Positions 50,467 to 59,031 of a DNA stretch of 64,000 bases are shown here, piece after piece (positions within the stretch are counted from its first letter, which is position 1; each line of letters begins with the position of its first letter). The position numbers were made by a program, and so were the translations under genes. The stretch is from assembly GCA_023396065.1 (NCBI GenBank), contig JAEWXF010000025.1, forward strand, positions 1-64,000, given 5' to 3'. The notes under the pieces are model-generated. The model was given only the letters and a program-made list of their open reading frames with translations, did no database searches and was not told the origin of the DNA. This DNA is from Methanobacteriota archaeon (GTDB taxonomy: Archaea > Halobacteriota > Methanomicrobia > Methanomicrobiales > Methanocorpusculaceae).

Positions 50467-51087
50467 TTATTTTGAACTATAGTTGTGTTCAATACGTCCT
50501 TGTTGAACTCTGTATATTTGTTTATTATCCAATTTATTTTCTTTAAAACTGAATGTGGTACTCACAGTAAATTTACACCCAAAATAATTATTATACTTTA
50601 TTGTGATGTTCATCTTTGTATCTGCGATCTGTTTAATATAGTCGCTCTCTATTGGTATTATAAATTCTTCACAGTTATTTGAAAGTATTGCTGGTATAGT
50701 CGGCTCTCTCCAATAACTTGAATATTTATTGAAATCTTGTATGTTTTGTGTGACACTGCACTCAACCACCGCATTAAGTGCCGAGGTATCTCCACTATTC
50801 GTTACCAATAATGTTATGTTATGATTTTGTGGATCACTAAGGTCAACCAATGGTTCATTAATAGTTGGGATAAGGTGGGGGCATCTGCTTAACAGAATCT
50901 GAGTTTTCGTAACCCAGAACATCCCTAGTGCCAAAATTGCAGAAATAATTATGGCAACAGTTTGTATTGTAAGTATCGGATTCTCAGAAATATCTAAAAG
51001 TATGGAGTACATAATATCTGTTAAAAATTGTATAATACCCTCATTCGATCCTGATGTATTAATATATGCGTTAAATGTGCAAGTCAT
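50467..51087 (-). CDS. Hypothetical membrane protein with C-terminal beta domain
   Basis: 206 residues, not recognised. An N-terminal stretch of about 35 residues is followed by one long hydrophobic helix (I-L-T-I-Q-T-V-A-I-I-I-S-A-I-L-A-L-G-M-F-W-V). A beta-rich domain of about 130 residues follows, with few Cys (L-L-V-T-N-S-G-D-T-S-A-L-N-A-V-V). The V-T-N-S-G-D-T-S-A pattern recalls immunoglobulin-like protein-interaction modules, but this is only a resemblance. The ATG at 51087 is preferred to one at 51126. AT-rich like its neighbour on the same strand, 70 bases upstream of it. Confidence 0.65.
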   Translation of the reverse strand: MTCTFNAYINTSGSNEGIIQFLTDIMYSILLDISENPILTIQTVAIIISAILALGMFWVTKTQILLSRCPHLIPTINEPLVDLSDPQNHNITLLVTNSGDTSALNAVVECSVTQNIQDFNKYSSYWREPTIPAILSNNCEEFIIPIESDYIKQIADTKMNITIKYNNYFGCKFTVSTTFSFKENKLDNKQIYRVQQGRIEHNYSSK

Positions 51088-51244
51088 TGATAATTCCCAT
51101 GGTGTCAAGAATATATATGTATACATCTATATGATAGAAAGGGATATAATTTTCGTCTCAGAGATAATAGTGTGGCATTCCGAAATTAGGTTACACTTTT
51201 TTCCTGCCCACTACGGTGTGCTGTATCAAAATTATTTCTCTGCA

Positions 51245-52105
51245 TCATTTTTCCTCCATGACTCGCGCGAACATGGCGACACAGTTCGCTCTAATTAGGT
51301 CTACTACTTTCCTATAGAACGCCCTTTTTGGCGTTTCCATCGTTTTCCAGTCTAAACTCTGATGTGGCCTTCTTTCATTGTACCAGGTGACAAATTCCTC
51401 AAACTCAGTAAATCTCGGATAATTCTGTTGGTATGTTTGAAACCACCGCTCCATCTTTCCATTTGTCTGCGGATGCTTCACTCGTGCGAGAATATGCTTT
51501 ATTTTCTTCTCCTTACAGAATCTCTCAAATGAATGATCTGTGTTTCCTAAACAGTCTCGAACATTCGTGTAAAAGCGAGGGCGTTAGCCCGACGCGGTGA
51601 GCAAGCCAGGAAGGCTGGCGAGTGACTGGCTGCCATGATCCGTAATTACCTCCTGCATGGGGGAAATATGCTGATATTATTCATGGGCTTTCCTTAGAAG
51701 AGAGATCGAATTCTCAGCTGTTACTGCATAAAATTCTCCTTCGGCAAGAATCATACAACTTGTATCATCCAAGACATCATAAACCCAGATTTTTGAATTC
51801 TCGTGCTCGGGTGAGGAAGATGTCGCTTCCTGCAAATACCGATCCATGTGAACAGTAGAGAGACTGTGTTCTCTCTCACAACTTACCCAGGGACGGCGTC
51901 GAAAACTCTTCTTTGGGTCTTTGTTCGTCAATCCTTCCTCCAAAAATACGCGGTGAACAGCAGATGAGCCAATGCGGATTCCCCGGACAACACGAGGATA
52001 TTCCGTACTGGCGGAAGTCCCCATATTCAAGTCAAGCTTAATACAGATAATCTCATGACGAAGCTTATCGGAAATTACACGACATTTTCTCCCACGTTTA
52101 TTCAA
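51245..52105 (-). pseudogene. IS481-like transposase, interrupted and N-terminally short
   Basis: Minus-strand integrase-core protein. The first catalytic Asp region is seen in H-S-L-S-T-V-H-M-D-R-Y, a middle part reads I-W-V-Y-D-V-L-D-D-T-S, and the second-Asp motif is V-I-T-D-H-G-S-Q. The C-terminal part (K-H-P-Q-T-N-G-K-M-E-R-W-F with the catalytic Glu, W-Y-N-E-R-R-P-H-Q-S-L) follows. Between G-S-Q and F-Y-T-N a 51-base insertion adds 17 codons including a TAA. The usual N-terminal helix-turn-helix is not seen; a TTG at 52105 is the first plausible start. It is not functional as it stands. Confidence 0.85.
51575..51625. repeat. 51-bp double-palindrome insertion inside the transposase gene
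   Basis: Removing these 51 bases joins G-A-T-C-A-T-G-G-C-A-G-C-C-A-G to T-T-T-T-A-C-A-C, restoring the motif D-H-G-S-Q-F-Y-T-N in one frame. The insert contains two hairpins: gggc-gtta-gccc (51579-51590) and gccag-gaagg-ctggc (51605-51619). The length is a multiple of three, but a TAA stops the frame. Confidence 0.85.
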
Positions 52106-52298
52106 TCGAGGGCTTTTTCCACTCGCACGCGAATATTGCAGTAATTGGTAAGTGCGGGACGGGATCGCACTGAAATGGCAGGAAACATGGTTTACAGGAT
52201 GATCCCCATTGGGAGACCATGGTTCATGGTTTGCGCAACATTCTCGTTATCGAGGGGCACACAAAAATTGATTTTATCCTGACTATATTGTTCTGTAA

Positions 52299-52892
52299 TT
52301 ATTTCCCGTTCATCATCTGCACCGGCAGTTCACGTATCCGTGCCGGGTTCCCCATTGCCATCATTCCTGCCGGAACATCCTTCGTAACAACAGAACCCGC
52401 GGCAACAGCTGCCCCGCGTCCAATATGAACTCCGGGAACCAACGTAGCATTTGCACCAATCGCAGCAAAATCCTCAATAGTAGCGCCCACAAGACCTCCA
52501 ATTCCCGTAGGCGGATACCGGTCATTGGTGATAACCACATTTGGTCCGATGAACACATTATTTCCGATCTTCGTATTTGTCGGGATGAATGCCTGACTCT
52601 GGATGCTGACATTATCTCCAATGGTAACATTGCCTTCAATAACGGTTGACGTCCCTATTGCCGTGTGATTTCCAATGAACGTTTTCTCACGAATCATGAC
52701 GTTGTGGCCGGTCTGGCACTGATTCCCCATTACCACATCGCTATAGAGAATGGATCCTGAACGGATCGTACAATCATCACCAATTGTAACTCCCGGCCAG
52801 TCTTCTTTTCCCAGATGATCCCGAGAGGGGAATCCAAGCTGGACCGGTTCGAAAATAGTTACATTTTTCCCAATGATATTTTTGGCAGGCAT
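52299..52892 (-). CDS. wbpD: Left-handed beta-helix N-acetyltransferase (WbpD type)
   Basis: 197 residues dominated by hexapeptide repeats (I-G-D-D-C-T-I, I-G-N-H-T-A-I-G, V-T-I-G-D-N-V-S-I, I-G-N-N-V-F-I-G) with an active-site-like loop N-D-R-Y-P-P-T-G. It acetylates the 3-amino group of UDP-GlcNAc3NA in the UDP-ManNAc3NAcA pathway, using acetyl-CoA. The ATG at 52892 follows gaggaagag by three bases. The longer frame reads into the upstream dehydrogenase gene. It is last of the five-gene set. Confidence 0.85.
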   Translation of the reverse strand: MPAKNIIGKNVTIFEPVQLGFPSRDHLGKEDWPGVTIGDDCTIRSGSILYSDVVMGNQCQTGHNVMIREKTFIGNHTAIGTSTVIEGNVTIGDNVSIQSQAFIPTNTKIGNNVFIGPNVVITNDRYPPTGIGGLVGATIEDFAAIGANATLVPGVHIGRGAAVAAGSVVTKDVPAGMMAMGNPARIRELPVQMMNGK

Positions 52893-52911
52893 CTTCTCTT
52901 CCTCAAAAAAG

Positions 52912-54342
52912 TTAGCTGAGATTGTTTTTATCTCCACGACCGATACCCCGGTAGATCCATCCTGCATTCAGGAAGGTGTCCGGATTGATAATATTTCTCC
53001 CGTCAATAATGACCGGATGTTCTTTTCCGGTCATCACTTTCAAGGCATCTGCTGTCAGTTCCTTGTATTCATTGTGTCCGGTGAGGACAATGACTGCATC
53101 TGCATCCTTAACCGTCTCCTCAATACTCTTCAGGATGACAAGCTCAGGGATTTCCGGAAAGTCCTTTACCCAGACGTCATGAACGGTGGTGAGAGCTCCT
53201 TCATCCTGTGCAAGATGGTAGTATGCCTCGGACGGGGTGTTTCTGGCGTCATCCGTGTTTGCAAGGAATGCCCATCCCAGAAGTGCAATTTTTTTGCCCG
53301 CAAGCGAATCACAGCGCAGTGCGTTCTTCGTCAGGGTCATCATGTGCTTTGGCATGAAATCATTGATATGACGGGCAAGGACATACAGGGACTCTTCTCC
53401 TGCCGGATAATCCAGTTTGTCACCGCCAAGCATATGCATTCCGCGCTCAAGGTGATAGGTGTCTTTGGTAAGACAGTGTCCGCCGACACCTGCTCCCGGC
53501 CAGAGCATTGCACGGGTGATTCCTTCGCCCTTCAGGGAATCTACACCGGTTCTGACATTGTAGAAGTTGATCCCCATTGCTTCACAGTATAATGCAAGCT
53601 GGTTGGATGCAGCGATCTGGAGGTCACGGATGGTGTTTTCCGTGGTTTTTGTGACTTCTGCTTCCGTTGCACTCATGGGAATGACTTTTCCCTTTGTCAT
53701 GATCGGGCTGTAAAGTTCTACTGCCCGCGCGGTACTGATGTCATCGATACCACCGACACAGCGGTCATGCTCCTGAATGTTCTGGAGAAGTCTTCCGACC
53801 ATGACACGTTCCGGGGCATGGGCAAGGGCGAAGTCAACACCGGCAACAAGTCCGGACTCTTTTTCCAGAATCTCCCGGGCCATTACTGCGGTTGTTCCAG
53901 GGGTAATGGTGGATTCAAGGACTACCAGCATTCCAGGCTTCAGTTGTGTTCCTACGTTTTTGATGCCGTCAATGAGAGCTCCAAAGTCCGGAATAAGGTC
54001 TTTCGGATCTTTGAAGGGAGTCTGGATGGCAAGGCATATGGCGTCCAGTTCACTGATTTTGGAAAAGTCGGATGTACACTCGAACTTTCCTTCTGTGACT
54101 ACTTTTTTTACCAGGTCGTCAAGTCCGGGTTCAATCCCTTTTAATGGACATTCGCCACGGTTGAGCATCTCAATTTTATATCCTGAGCTTTTCGATGCAC
54201 GCTGGAATCCATAGACTTTTTCGATTGTCGGAACGTTTGCCATAAGCATTGCGGCAGGGATACCAACGTACCCCATACCAATGACGCCGGCTTTGCGGAT
54301 CGGGCCACGGGATTTGATAAGCTGAACTAATTTGTCAGACAT
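52912..54342 (-). CDS. wbpA: UDP-N-acetylglucosamine 6-dehydrogenase (WbpA type)
   Basis: NAD-dependent dehydrogenase that oxidises UDP-GlcNAc to the uronic acid in two steps. 476 residues of the UDP-glucose/GDP-mannose dehydrogenase family: G-V-I-G-M-G-Y-V-G-I-P near residue 20, S-T-I-T-P-G-T-T, A-P-E-R-V, and catalytic Cys in A-G-V-G-G-H-C-L-T-K-D. UDP-ManNAc dehydrogenase (WecC) is a near relative; the surrounding genes favour WbpA. It lies 19 bases upstream of wbpD. Confidence 0.86.
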   Translation of the reverse strand: MSDKLVQLIKSRGPIRKAGVIGMGYVGIPAAMLMANVPTIEKVYGFQRASKSSGYKIEMLNRGECPLKGIEPGLDDLVKKVVTEGKFECTSDFSKISELDAICLAIQTPFKDPKDLIPDFGALIDGIKNVGTQLKPGMLVVLESTITPGTTAVMAREILEKESGLVAGVDFALAHAPERVMVGRLLQNIQEHDRCVGGIDDISTARAVELYSPIMTKGKVIPMSATEAEVTKTTENTIRDLQIAASNQLALYCEAMGINFYNVRTGVDSLKGEGITRAMLWPGAGVGGHCLTKDTYHLERGMHMLGGDKLDYPAGEESLYVLARHINDFMPKHMMTLTKNALRCDSLAGKKIALLGWAFLANTDDARNTPSEAYYHLAQDEGALTTVHDVWVKDFPEIPELVILKSIEETVKDADAVIVLTGHNEYKELTADALKVMTGKEHPVIIDGRNIINPDTFLNAGWIYRGIGRGDKNNLS

Positions 54343-54387
54343 GGTTATTTCCTGAGAGAATTTTGTGAGTATTTTTGTTGTTCTTTT

Positions 54388-55299
54388 TTAGATGCCTGCT
54401 GCTTTGTGAATTTCTTCACAGACACGCATGTTGTTGGTTGCCTGTTCCAGTGTGATGGGGAAGGGTTTCTTTTCTTTTGTGCAGTTGAGGAAGGTCTGGA
54501 GTTCGAGTTTGAGAGGTTCTACTTTTGGCACCATGACCTTTTCGACTACATTTTCCTGAACATACCGTTCGTCTTCGACATGGTAAACTCCGGGTTTTCT
54601 GTAGATGTAGACTTCCTGGGTCATGAAGTCACCTTCAATGGTGAGATCTTCCTGTTCAATGCTGATGCAGCGCAGCTTTTTTGATGCTTTTCTGCTTGCG
54701 GACAGGTACATCGGGACATTTCCGTTGTTGACCAGTACGCCCATTACATCTTCGGTTCCGCATGCTGAGAGGGTATAGTCTCCCTTGATAAAGTGGTTGA
54801 ATGCGATGTCGATGTCATGGATCATCAGGTCTTCAACAACCGGTGTTCCAATGATTCTTCCGGATGCCGGGTTGTGACGGTGAATTGAAATGTAGAACGG
54901 ATCTTTGATGATTTTTGTGATTTCCGGGATGATCGGGTTGAATCTTTCAATGTGGCCTACGCCAACGGTTACGTTATCCGGAATGTGGTCGATGAGATAT
55001 TCTGCATCTGCTACCGTTGAGCAGACCGGCTTTTCGATGAGCGCGGATACTCCGGTGGAGAGTACTGCAAGGGCGGTATCTTTGTGGAACTGTGTGGGGA
55101 CACAGATGCTTACTGCATCAACAACGTCCAGAAGTTTGTCAAGTGTCGGGGCTGCTTCGACCCCGAGTTTTTCTGCTGTTTTTTGTGCTGATTCTGCGAA
55201 TACATCGTAGAGGACAACACCGTCAATTCCTCTGAGTTCAGAGTAGACACGGGAGTGATTTTGTCCCATGACACCGGTTCCGATTACACCTACTTTCAT
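54388..55299 (-). CDS. wbpB: Gfo/Idh/MocA sugar-nucleotide 3-dehydrogenase (WbpB type)
   Basis: NAD-dependent oxidase of the 3-OH of UDP-GlcNAcA, working with the aminotransferase. 303 residues: V-G-V-I-G-T-G-V-M-G-Q-N-H near the N-terminus, catalytic Lys in L-I-E-K-P-V-C-S, and the H-D-I-D-I-A pattern near residue 160 for the catalytic Asp/His. The start is the ATG at 55299, since the longer frame adds eight unconserved residues. Confidence 0.86.
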   Translation of the reverse strand: MKVGVIGTGVMGQNHSRVYSELRGIDGVVLYDVFAESAQKTAEKLGVEAAPTLDKLLDVVDAVSICVPTQFHKDTALAVLSTGVSALIEKPVCSTVADAEYLIDHIPDNVTVGVGHIERFNPIIPEITKIIKDPFYISIHRHNPASGRIIGTPVVEDLMIHDIDIAFNHFIKGDYTLSACGTEDVMGVLVNNGNVPMYLSASRKASKKLRCISIEQEDLTIEGDFMTQEVYIYRKPGVYHVEDERYVQENVVEKVMVPKVEPLKLELQTFLNCTKEKKPFPITLEQATNNMRVCEEIHKAAGI

Positions 55300-55399
55300 T
55301 TGAGATTCCTCTTTGTGACGCATTCAAGAGTTTCAGATAATATTTCACACGATACATTATGAGTGTTATTGTCACTCGGTGTGACAGAATCTTTTTCAT

Positions 55400-56479
55400 T
55401 TATTTCATTTTCACGAGGGGCAGGTTCTGTTCCAGAAGTTCTACCGTTTTTTCTGCTCCATGTCCGTCTCCAAATACCGGGGTCCAGTTTTCCGGGTGAA
55501 TATCTGCATTGAGTGCTTTCTGTATTTCCTGCGTGTTGTGTGAGTGTACCAGTACGTTCCAGCCCCCGGTGAGGGTTTCTATCCATTCTGTGTTTTCCCG
55601 AAGGGTTACACAGGGGGTTTTGAGGAGATATGCTTCTTTTTGTACTCCTCCTGAGTCTGTGACGATTTTTTCTGCATTTGCAGTCAGATGAAGCATGTCC
55701 AGATATCCCAGAGGATCCAGAAGGTGAACGTTTTCAGGAATGGTAAGGTTATATTCCTGCAGGTATTTTTTTGTGCGCGGGTGAATCGGGAAGATGACTG
55801 TTTTTCCGCATGCGCCAAATGCCTGCAGTATTGCTGTCATGTTTTCTTTTGAGTCAGTGTTTGAAGGACGATGGATGGTTGCAGCAATGTACTGTTTTTT
55901 GGCGGTGCCCACGATTTCCAATATGTTTGAGTATGTCCCTGCGCGTTCCTTGTTGAAGAGAACGGCATCCGCCATGACATCCCCCACGTGATATACTCCT
56001 TTCGTGATCCCTTCGTTTTTCAGGTTTTGTACTGCGGTGTCCGTGGGGCAGAAGAGGAGATCGGATATATGGTCGGTCAGGATACGGTTGATTTCCTCCG
56101 GCATTCGTTTGTCAAAAGATCTGAGTCCTGCTTCTATGTGAATGACCGGAATATGGAGTTTGGCAGCTGCCAGTGCTCCGGCAATGGTGGAGTTGGTGTC
56201 ACCGTATACTAACAGTGCGTCCGGACATTCTTTTTGTAGGATGTCTTCGATTGCTGCAAGCATTGCTCCGGTTTGGTGACCGTGTGAGCCGGATCCTATA
56301 CCAAGGTTGTAGTCCGGGAGAGGGATATCCAGTTCCCGGAAGAAGATTTCTGACATTCCATAGTCATAATGCTGACCGGTATGTACGAGTACTTCTGTGT
56401 GGTTTTTTCTTAGTGCCCGGGATACCGGGGCACATTTGATAAACTGAGGGCGCGCGCCGACGATGGTTACGATTTTCAT
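55400..56479 (-). CDS. wbpI: UDP-GlcNAc-type 2-epimerase (WbpI/WecB family)
   Basis: Epimerises C2 of UDP-GlcNAc3NAcA to the manno form. 359 residues: V-G-A-R-P-Q-F-I-K-C-A-P at the N-terminus, H-T-G-Q-H-Y-D, V-Y-G-D-T-N-S-T, H-I-E-A-G-L-R-S-F-D-K-R-M-P-E-E-I-N-R, and D-S-G-G-V-Q-K-E. WecB-type UDP-GlcNAc epimerases share these motifs; the presence of wbpE, B, A and D around it favours WbpI. Between it and wbpB is about 100 bases of non-coding DNA. Confidence 0.85.
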   Translation of the reverse strand: MKIVTIVGARPQFIKCAPVSRALRKNHTEVLVHTGQHYDYGMSEIFFRELDIPLPDYNLGIGSGSHGHQTGAMLAAIEDILQKECPDALLVYGDTNSTIAGALAAAKLHIPVIHIEAGLRSFDKRMPEEINRILTDHISDLLFCPTDTAVQNLKNEGITKGVYHVGDVMADAVLFNKERAGTYSNILEIVGTAKKQYIAATIHRPSNTDSKENMTAILQAFGACGKTVIFPIHPRTKKYLQEYNLTIPENVHLLDPLGYLDMLHLTANAEKIVTDSGGVQKEAYLLKTPCVTLRENTEWIETLTGGWNVLVHSHNTQEIQKALNADIHPENWTPVFGDGHGAEKTVELLEQNLPLVKMK

Positions 56480-56511
56480 GATTTAGCGGAACTATCTGGT
56501 TTGCCTGTTTT

Positions 56512-57603
56512 TTACGAGGAGATGTTGTTGATAACGTCTGCAATGTATCTGCATTCATCCGCCGTTACTGATGGGTGGACCGGGAGGCTGAGGACGCGCG
56601 CGGCACAGTCTTCTGAGACCGGGAGACTGATGCCGGCATTTTCTTTTGCAAAGACCGGTTGTTTGTGCAGGGGTATGGGATAGTGAACTGCGGATCCGAT
56701 TCCTTTTTCGTTGAGGTAGGCCATGAGTTCTTCACGGGTCATGGGGAAGTCATCTTCAATTCTGATGACATACTGGTGGTAGACATGTTCTGCTTCCGGC
56801 GCAGTGTACGGGGTGGTAATTCCTTTTGCATGGATCAGTGTGTTGAGGATGGATGCGTTTTCCTGTCTGCGCGCGGTGAAGCCGGGCAGGCGTTTCAGCT
56901 GTTCCAGACCGATTGCTGCATGGACGTTGGTCATGCGGTAGTTGTAGCCGATCATGGTATGTAGATATTTTTCGGTCTGACCGTGATTACAGAGGATACG
57001 CGCGGTGTTTGCGGCGTCAATGTCAGAGGTTACAATCATGCCGCCTTCACCGGTTGTCATGTTTTTGGTCGGATAGAATGAGAAGCAGGCAAGGTCTCCC
57101 AGTGCCCCTGCGCGCACGCCGTTCCATTTTGCTCCGTGTGCCTGGGCACTGTCTTCGATGAAGGCCAGGTTGTGTTTTTTGCAGATGTTTTTCAGGGCGG
57201 GTGCATTGCAGCACTGACCGAAGATGTGGACGCCGATTACTGCTTTGGTTTTGCCGGTAATTTTCTGTTCGACACTTTTCGGGTCGATGTTGAAGGTATC
57301 CGGCAGGACATCTGCAAACACCGGTTTTGCGCCGCACATGCTGACCGAACTTGCGGAGGCAAAGAAGGTGAAGGCGGGAACGATTACTTCGTCTCCCGGA
57401 GCAATTCCTGCGGCAAGAAGCGCTGCATGGAGCGCGGTGGTACCATTTGTTGTGGCAATGCCGTATTTCGCTCCGCAGAAGGTGGCGAATTCTTCTTCAA
57501 AGTTGTGGACTATGTCACCTGAGGCCATCATTCCGGAGAGGATGACTTCACGGACTTTTGCGGCTTCTTCCTCGCCGGCAACAGGTTTTGCGATTGAGAT
57601 CAT
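56512..57603 (-). CDS. wbpE: DegT/DnrJ-type PLP sugar aminotransferase (WbpE type)
   Basis: Transfers an amino group from glutamate to the 3-keto sugar nucleotide made by WbpB. 363 residues: T-T-N-G-T-T-A-L-H-A-A-L, F-T-F-F-A-S-A-S-S-V, E-D-S-A-Q-A-H-G, PLP Lys in S-F-Y-P-T-K-N-M-T-T-G-E-G-G. The ATG at 57603 (M-I-S-I-A-K-P-V) is the family-like start; 42 upstream codons are not conserved-looking. It is first of the five-gene cluster. Confidence 0.87.
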   Translation of the reverse strand: MISIAKPVAGEEEAAKVREVILSGMMASGDIVHNFEEEFATFCGAKYGIATTNGTTALHAALLAAGIAPGDEVIVPAFTFFASASSVSMCGAKPVFADVLPDTFNIDPKSVEQKITGKTKAVIGVHIFGQCCNAPALKNICKKHNLAFIEDSAQAHGAKWNGVRAGALGDLACFSFYPTKNMTTGEGGMIVTSDIDAANTARILCNHGQTEKYLHTMIGYNYRMTNVHAAIGLEQLKRLPGFTARRQENASILNTLIHAKGITTPYTAPEAEHVYHQYVIRIEDDFPMTREELMAYLNEKGIGSAVHYPIPLHKQPVFAKENAGISLPVSEDCAARVLSLPVHPSVTADECRYIADVINNISS

Positions 57604-58134
57604 GGATGAAGATATTATTCGTTTGTTCTGTGTATTGGATGTTGTGATTGATTGGTGTGAAACCCGGTTTCCGCATTCATGATGGTGGCGAGGGTGTTGC
57701 TGGTCTTGATCATATCTCGGAATAACCAATGGCGTACCTCATTCTCAAGATAGGACAGGCAGATAGACATTTTTTTTCCAATTTTGAAGGAAAACATCTT
57801 TAGAGTTGTCTGAAAATCCTTCCACTTATGGGTAGTTCATGAGTATAATGTCAGCAGCAGATGATATGTTCCGATGGAAAACTAAGAACATCAAAGAACC
57901 TCTTTTTTATTTGAGAACGTTGAATACTATATCAAATGATTTCTGTCCCTCAGTTCGTCACATGCAACAGGCGCTCTCGGATGAATTTCCTGTGGAGATG
58001 TGATTCTTTCATCTTCGTGAGATTCGTACAGCGAGGGATTGTGAGATGCGGCATTCCGGGAGGAGGAAATGCCTTTAACCAGGGGTGTTGTCAGTATCAG
58101 ATTGCAGAGGCTGTTAAGAGGGAGGTGAGTTGGC
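57604..58134. other. Gap between divergent glycan genes with degraded coding traces
   Basis: 531 bases between wbpE (minus) and the GT2 gene (plus). A short plus frame (57848-58003, 51 codons, with F-R-W-K-T-K-N-I-K-E-P-L-F-Y) ends in TGA. The +1 frame then continues with G-I-P-G-G-G-N-A-F-N-Q-G to about 58145, so the two may be pieces of one decayed gene. No family is recognised. Promoters of both flanking genes must also lie here, but no clear TATA box could be singled out. Confidence 0.35.
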
Positions 58135-59031
58135 ATGTATCGTGAGAAGAGGATCGGGGTTGTGGTTCCGGCATATAATGAGGAGCTTTTGATTGTTGAT
58201 ACGCTTTCGTCTATCCCTGATTTTGTCGATAGAATATATGTGGTGAATGACTGTTCGAAGGATAATACTAAGAGATTAATTGAAGAATATGCTGTGACTA
58301 ATCCACGGGTTATCCCTCATCATCATGATGAGAATGGTGGTGTTGGTGCGGCAATTATTACTGGATACAAAAATGCAATCTCCGACTCGATTGATGTGAT
58401 AGCAATCATGGCTGGTGACAATCAGATGAGCCCGGATCATCTAAGTAAATTGCTTGACCCCATTATATCGGGAGATGCAGATATTACAAAAGGTAATCGT
58501 TTAACAAAGGATTATTGGAAGGGTATGAGTTTATGGCGTCACTTTGGTAATTGCTTATTATCATCTCTTACAAAAGTTGCATCAGGATACTGGTATGTGA
58601 ATGACCCTCAAAATGGGTATGTTGCAATCTCTTTACTCGCGTTAAAAAAGTTTGATCTTGACGCATTATATAAAAGATATGCCTTTGAAAATGATGTCAT
58701 GATCAAAGGAAATATTTTGGGGTTGCGCATGATGAATGTAGCAATTCCTGCAATTTATGCGGGTGAGGTGTCGGGCATTCGTTATGGTAATTTCATTATC
58801 ACAACGAGTATTTTTCTTCTGAAATCATTCATCTGGAGATTGTGGGAAAAGTATTTAACTCATTTTAATATGATGGGATTGATCTATATACTTGGTATCA
58901 CTGGAATGCTAGTTGGGGTTGTCGCATTTATTTGGACCCCATTGATATTCTTCATTGGTGTGATATTATTCATTTTGGCTTGCCTTATGGAAAGGCATAC
59001 CCAAAAAGAGTTTAAGCAAGGTGATTGGTGA
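58135..59031 (+). CDS. Family 2 glycosyltransferase with C-terminal membrane helices
   Basis: 298 residues. GT-A fold, with V-V-V-P-A-Y-N-E-E at the N-terminus, V-V-N-D-C-S-K-D-N-T, G-A-A-I-I-T-G-Y and the donor site M-A-G-D-N-Q-M. Two to three hydrophobic helices follow (F-I-I-T-T-S-I-F-L-L, I-Y-I-L-G-I-T-G-M-L-V-G-V). This is the dolichol-phosphate sugar synthase-like type, probably loading a lipid carrier with a sugar. It is the first gene of the AT-rich plus-strand glycan group. It overlaps the next gene (TGATG). Confidence 0.85.
   Translation: MYREKRIGVVVPAYNEELLIVDTLSSIPDFVDRIYVVNDCSKDNTKRLIEEYAVTNPRVIPHHHDENGGVGAAIITGYKNAISDSIDVIAIMAGDNQMSPDHLSKLLDPIISGDADITKGNRLTKDYWKGMSLWRHFGNCLLSSLTKVASGYWYVNDPQNGYVAISLLALKKFDLDALYKRYAFENDVMIKGNILGLRMMNVAIPAIYAGEVSGIRYGNFIITTSIFLLKSFIWRLWEKYLTHFNMMGLIYILGITGMLVGVVAFIWTPLIFFIGVILFILACLMERHTQKEFKQGDW

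Larger units (their letters stand above)
51190..52196. mobile_element. Decayed IS481-type insertion sequence
   Basis: About 1.0 kb. Candidate terminal inverted repeats are ttacacttttttcctgcc at the left end (51191-51208) and ggcaggaaacatggtttaca at the right end (about 52178-52196), sharing a tttcctgcc core. Between them lies a minus-strand transposase gene broken by a small palindrome. The ends are estimates; target duplications were not resolved. It separates the AT-rich hypothetical island from the glycan locus. Confidence 0.65.

Noticed and set aside
57615..57797. 60-codon minus-strand frame upstream of wbpE
   Set aside because: No start signal, no motif, and it lies in the wbpE leader and promoter region.
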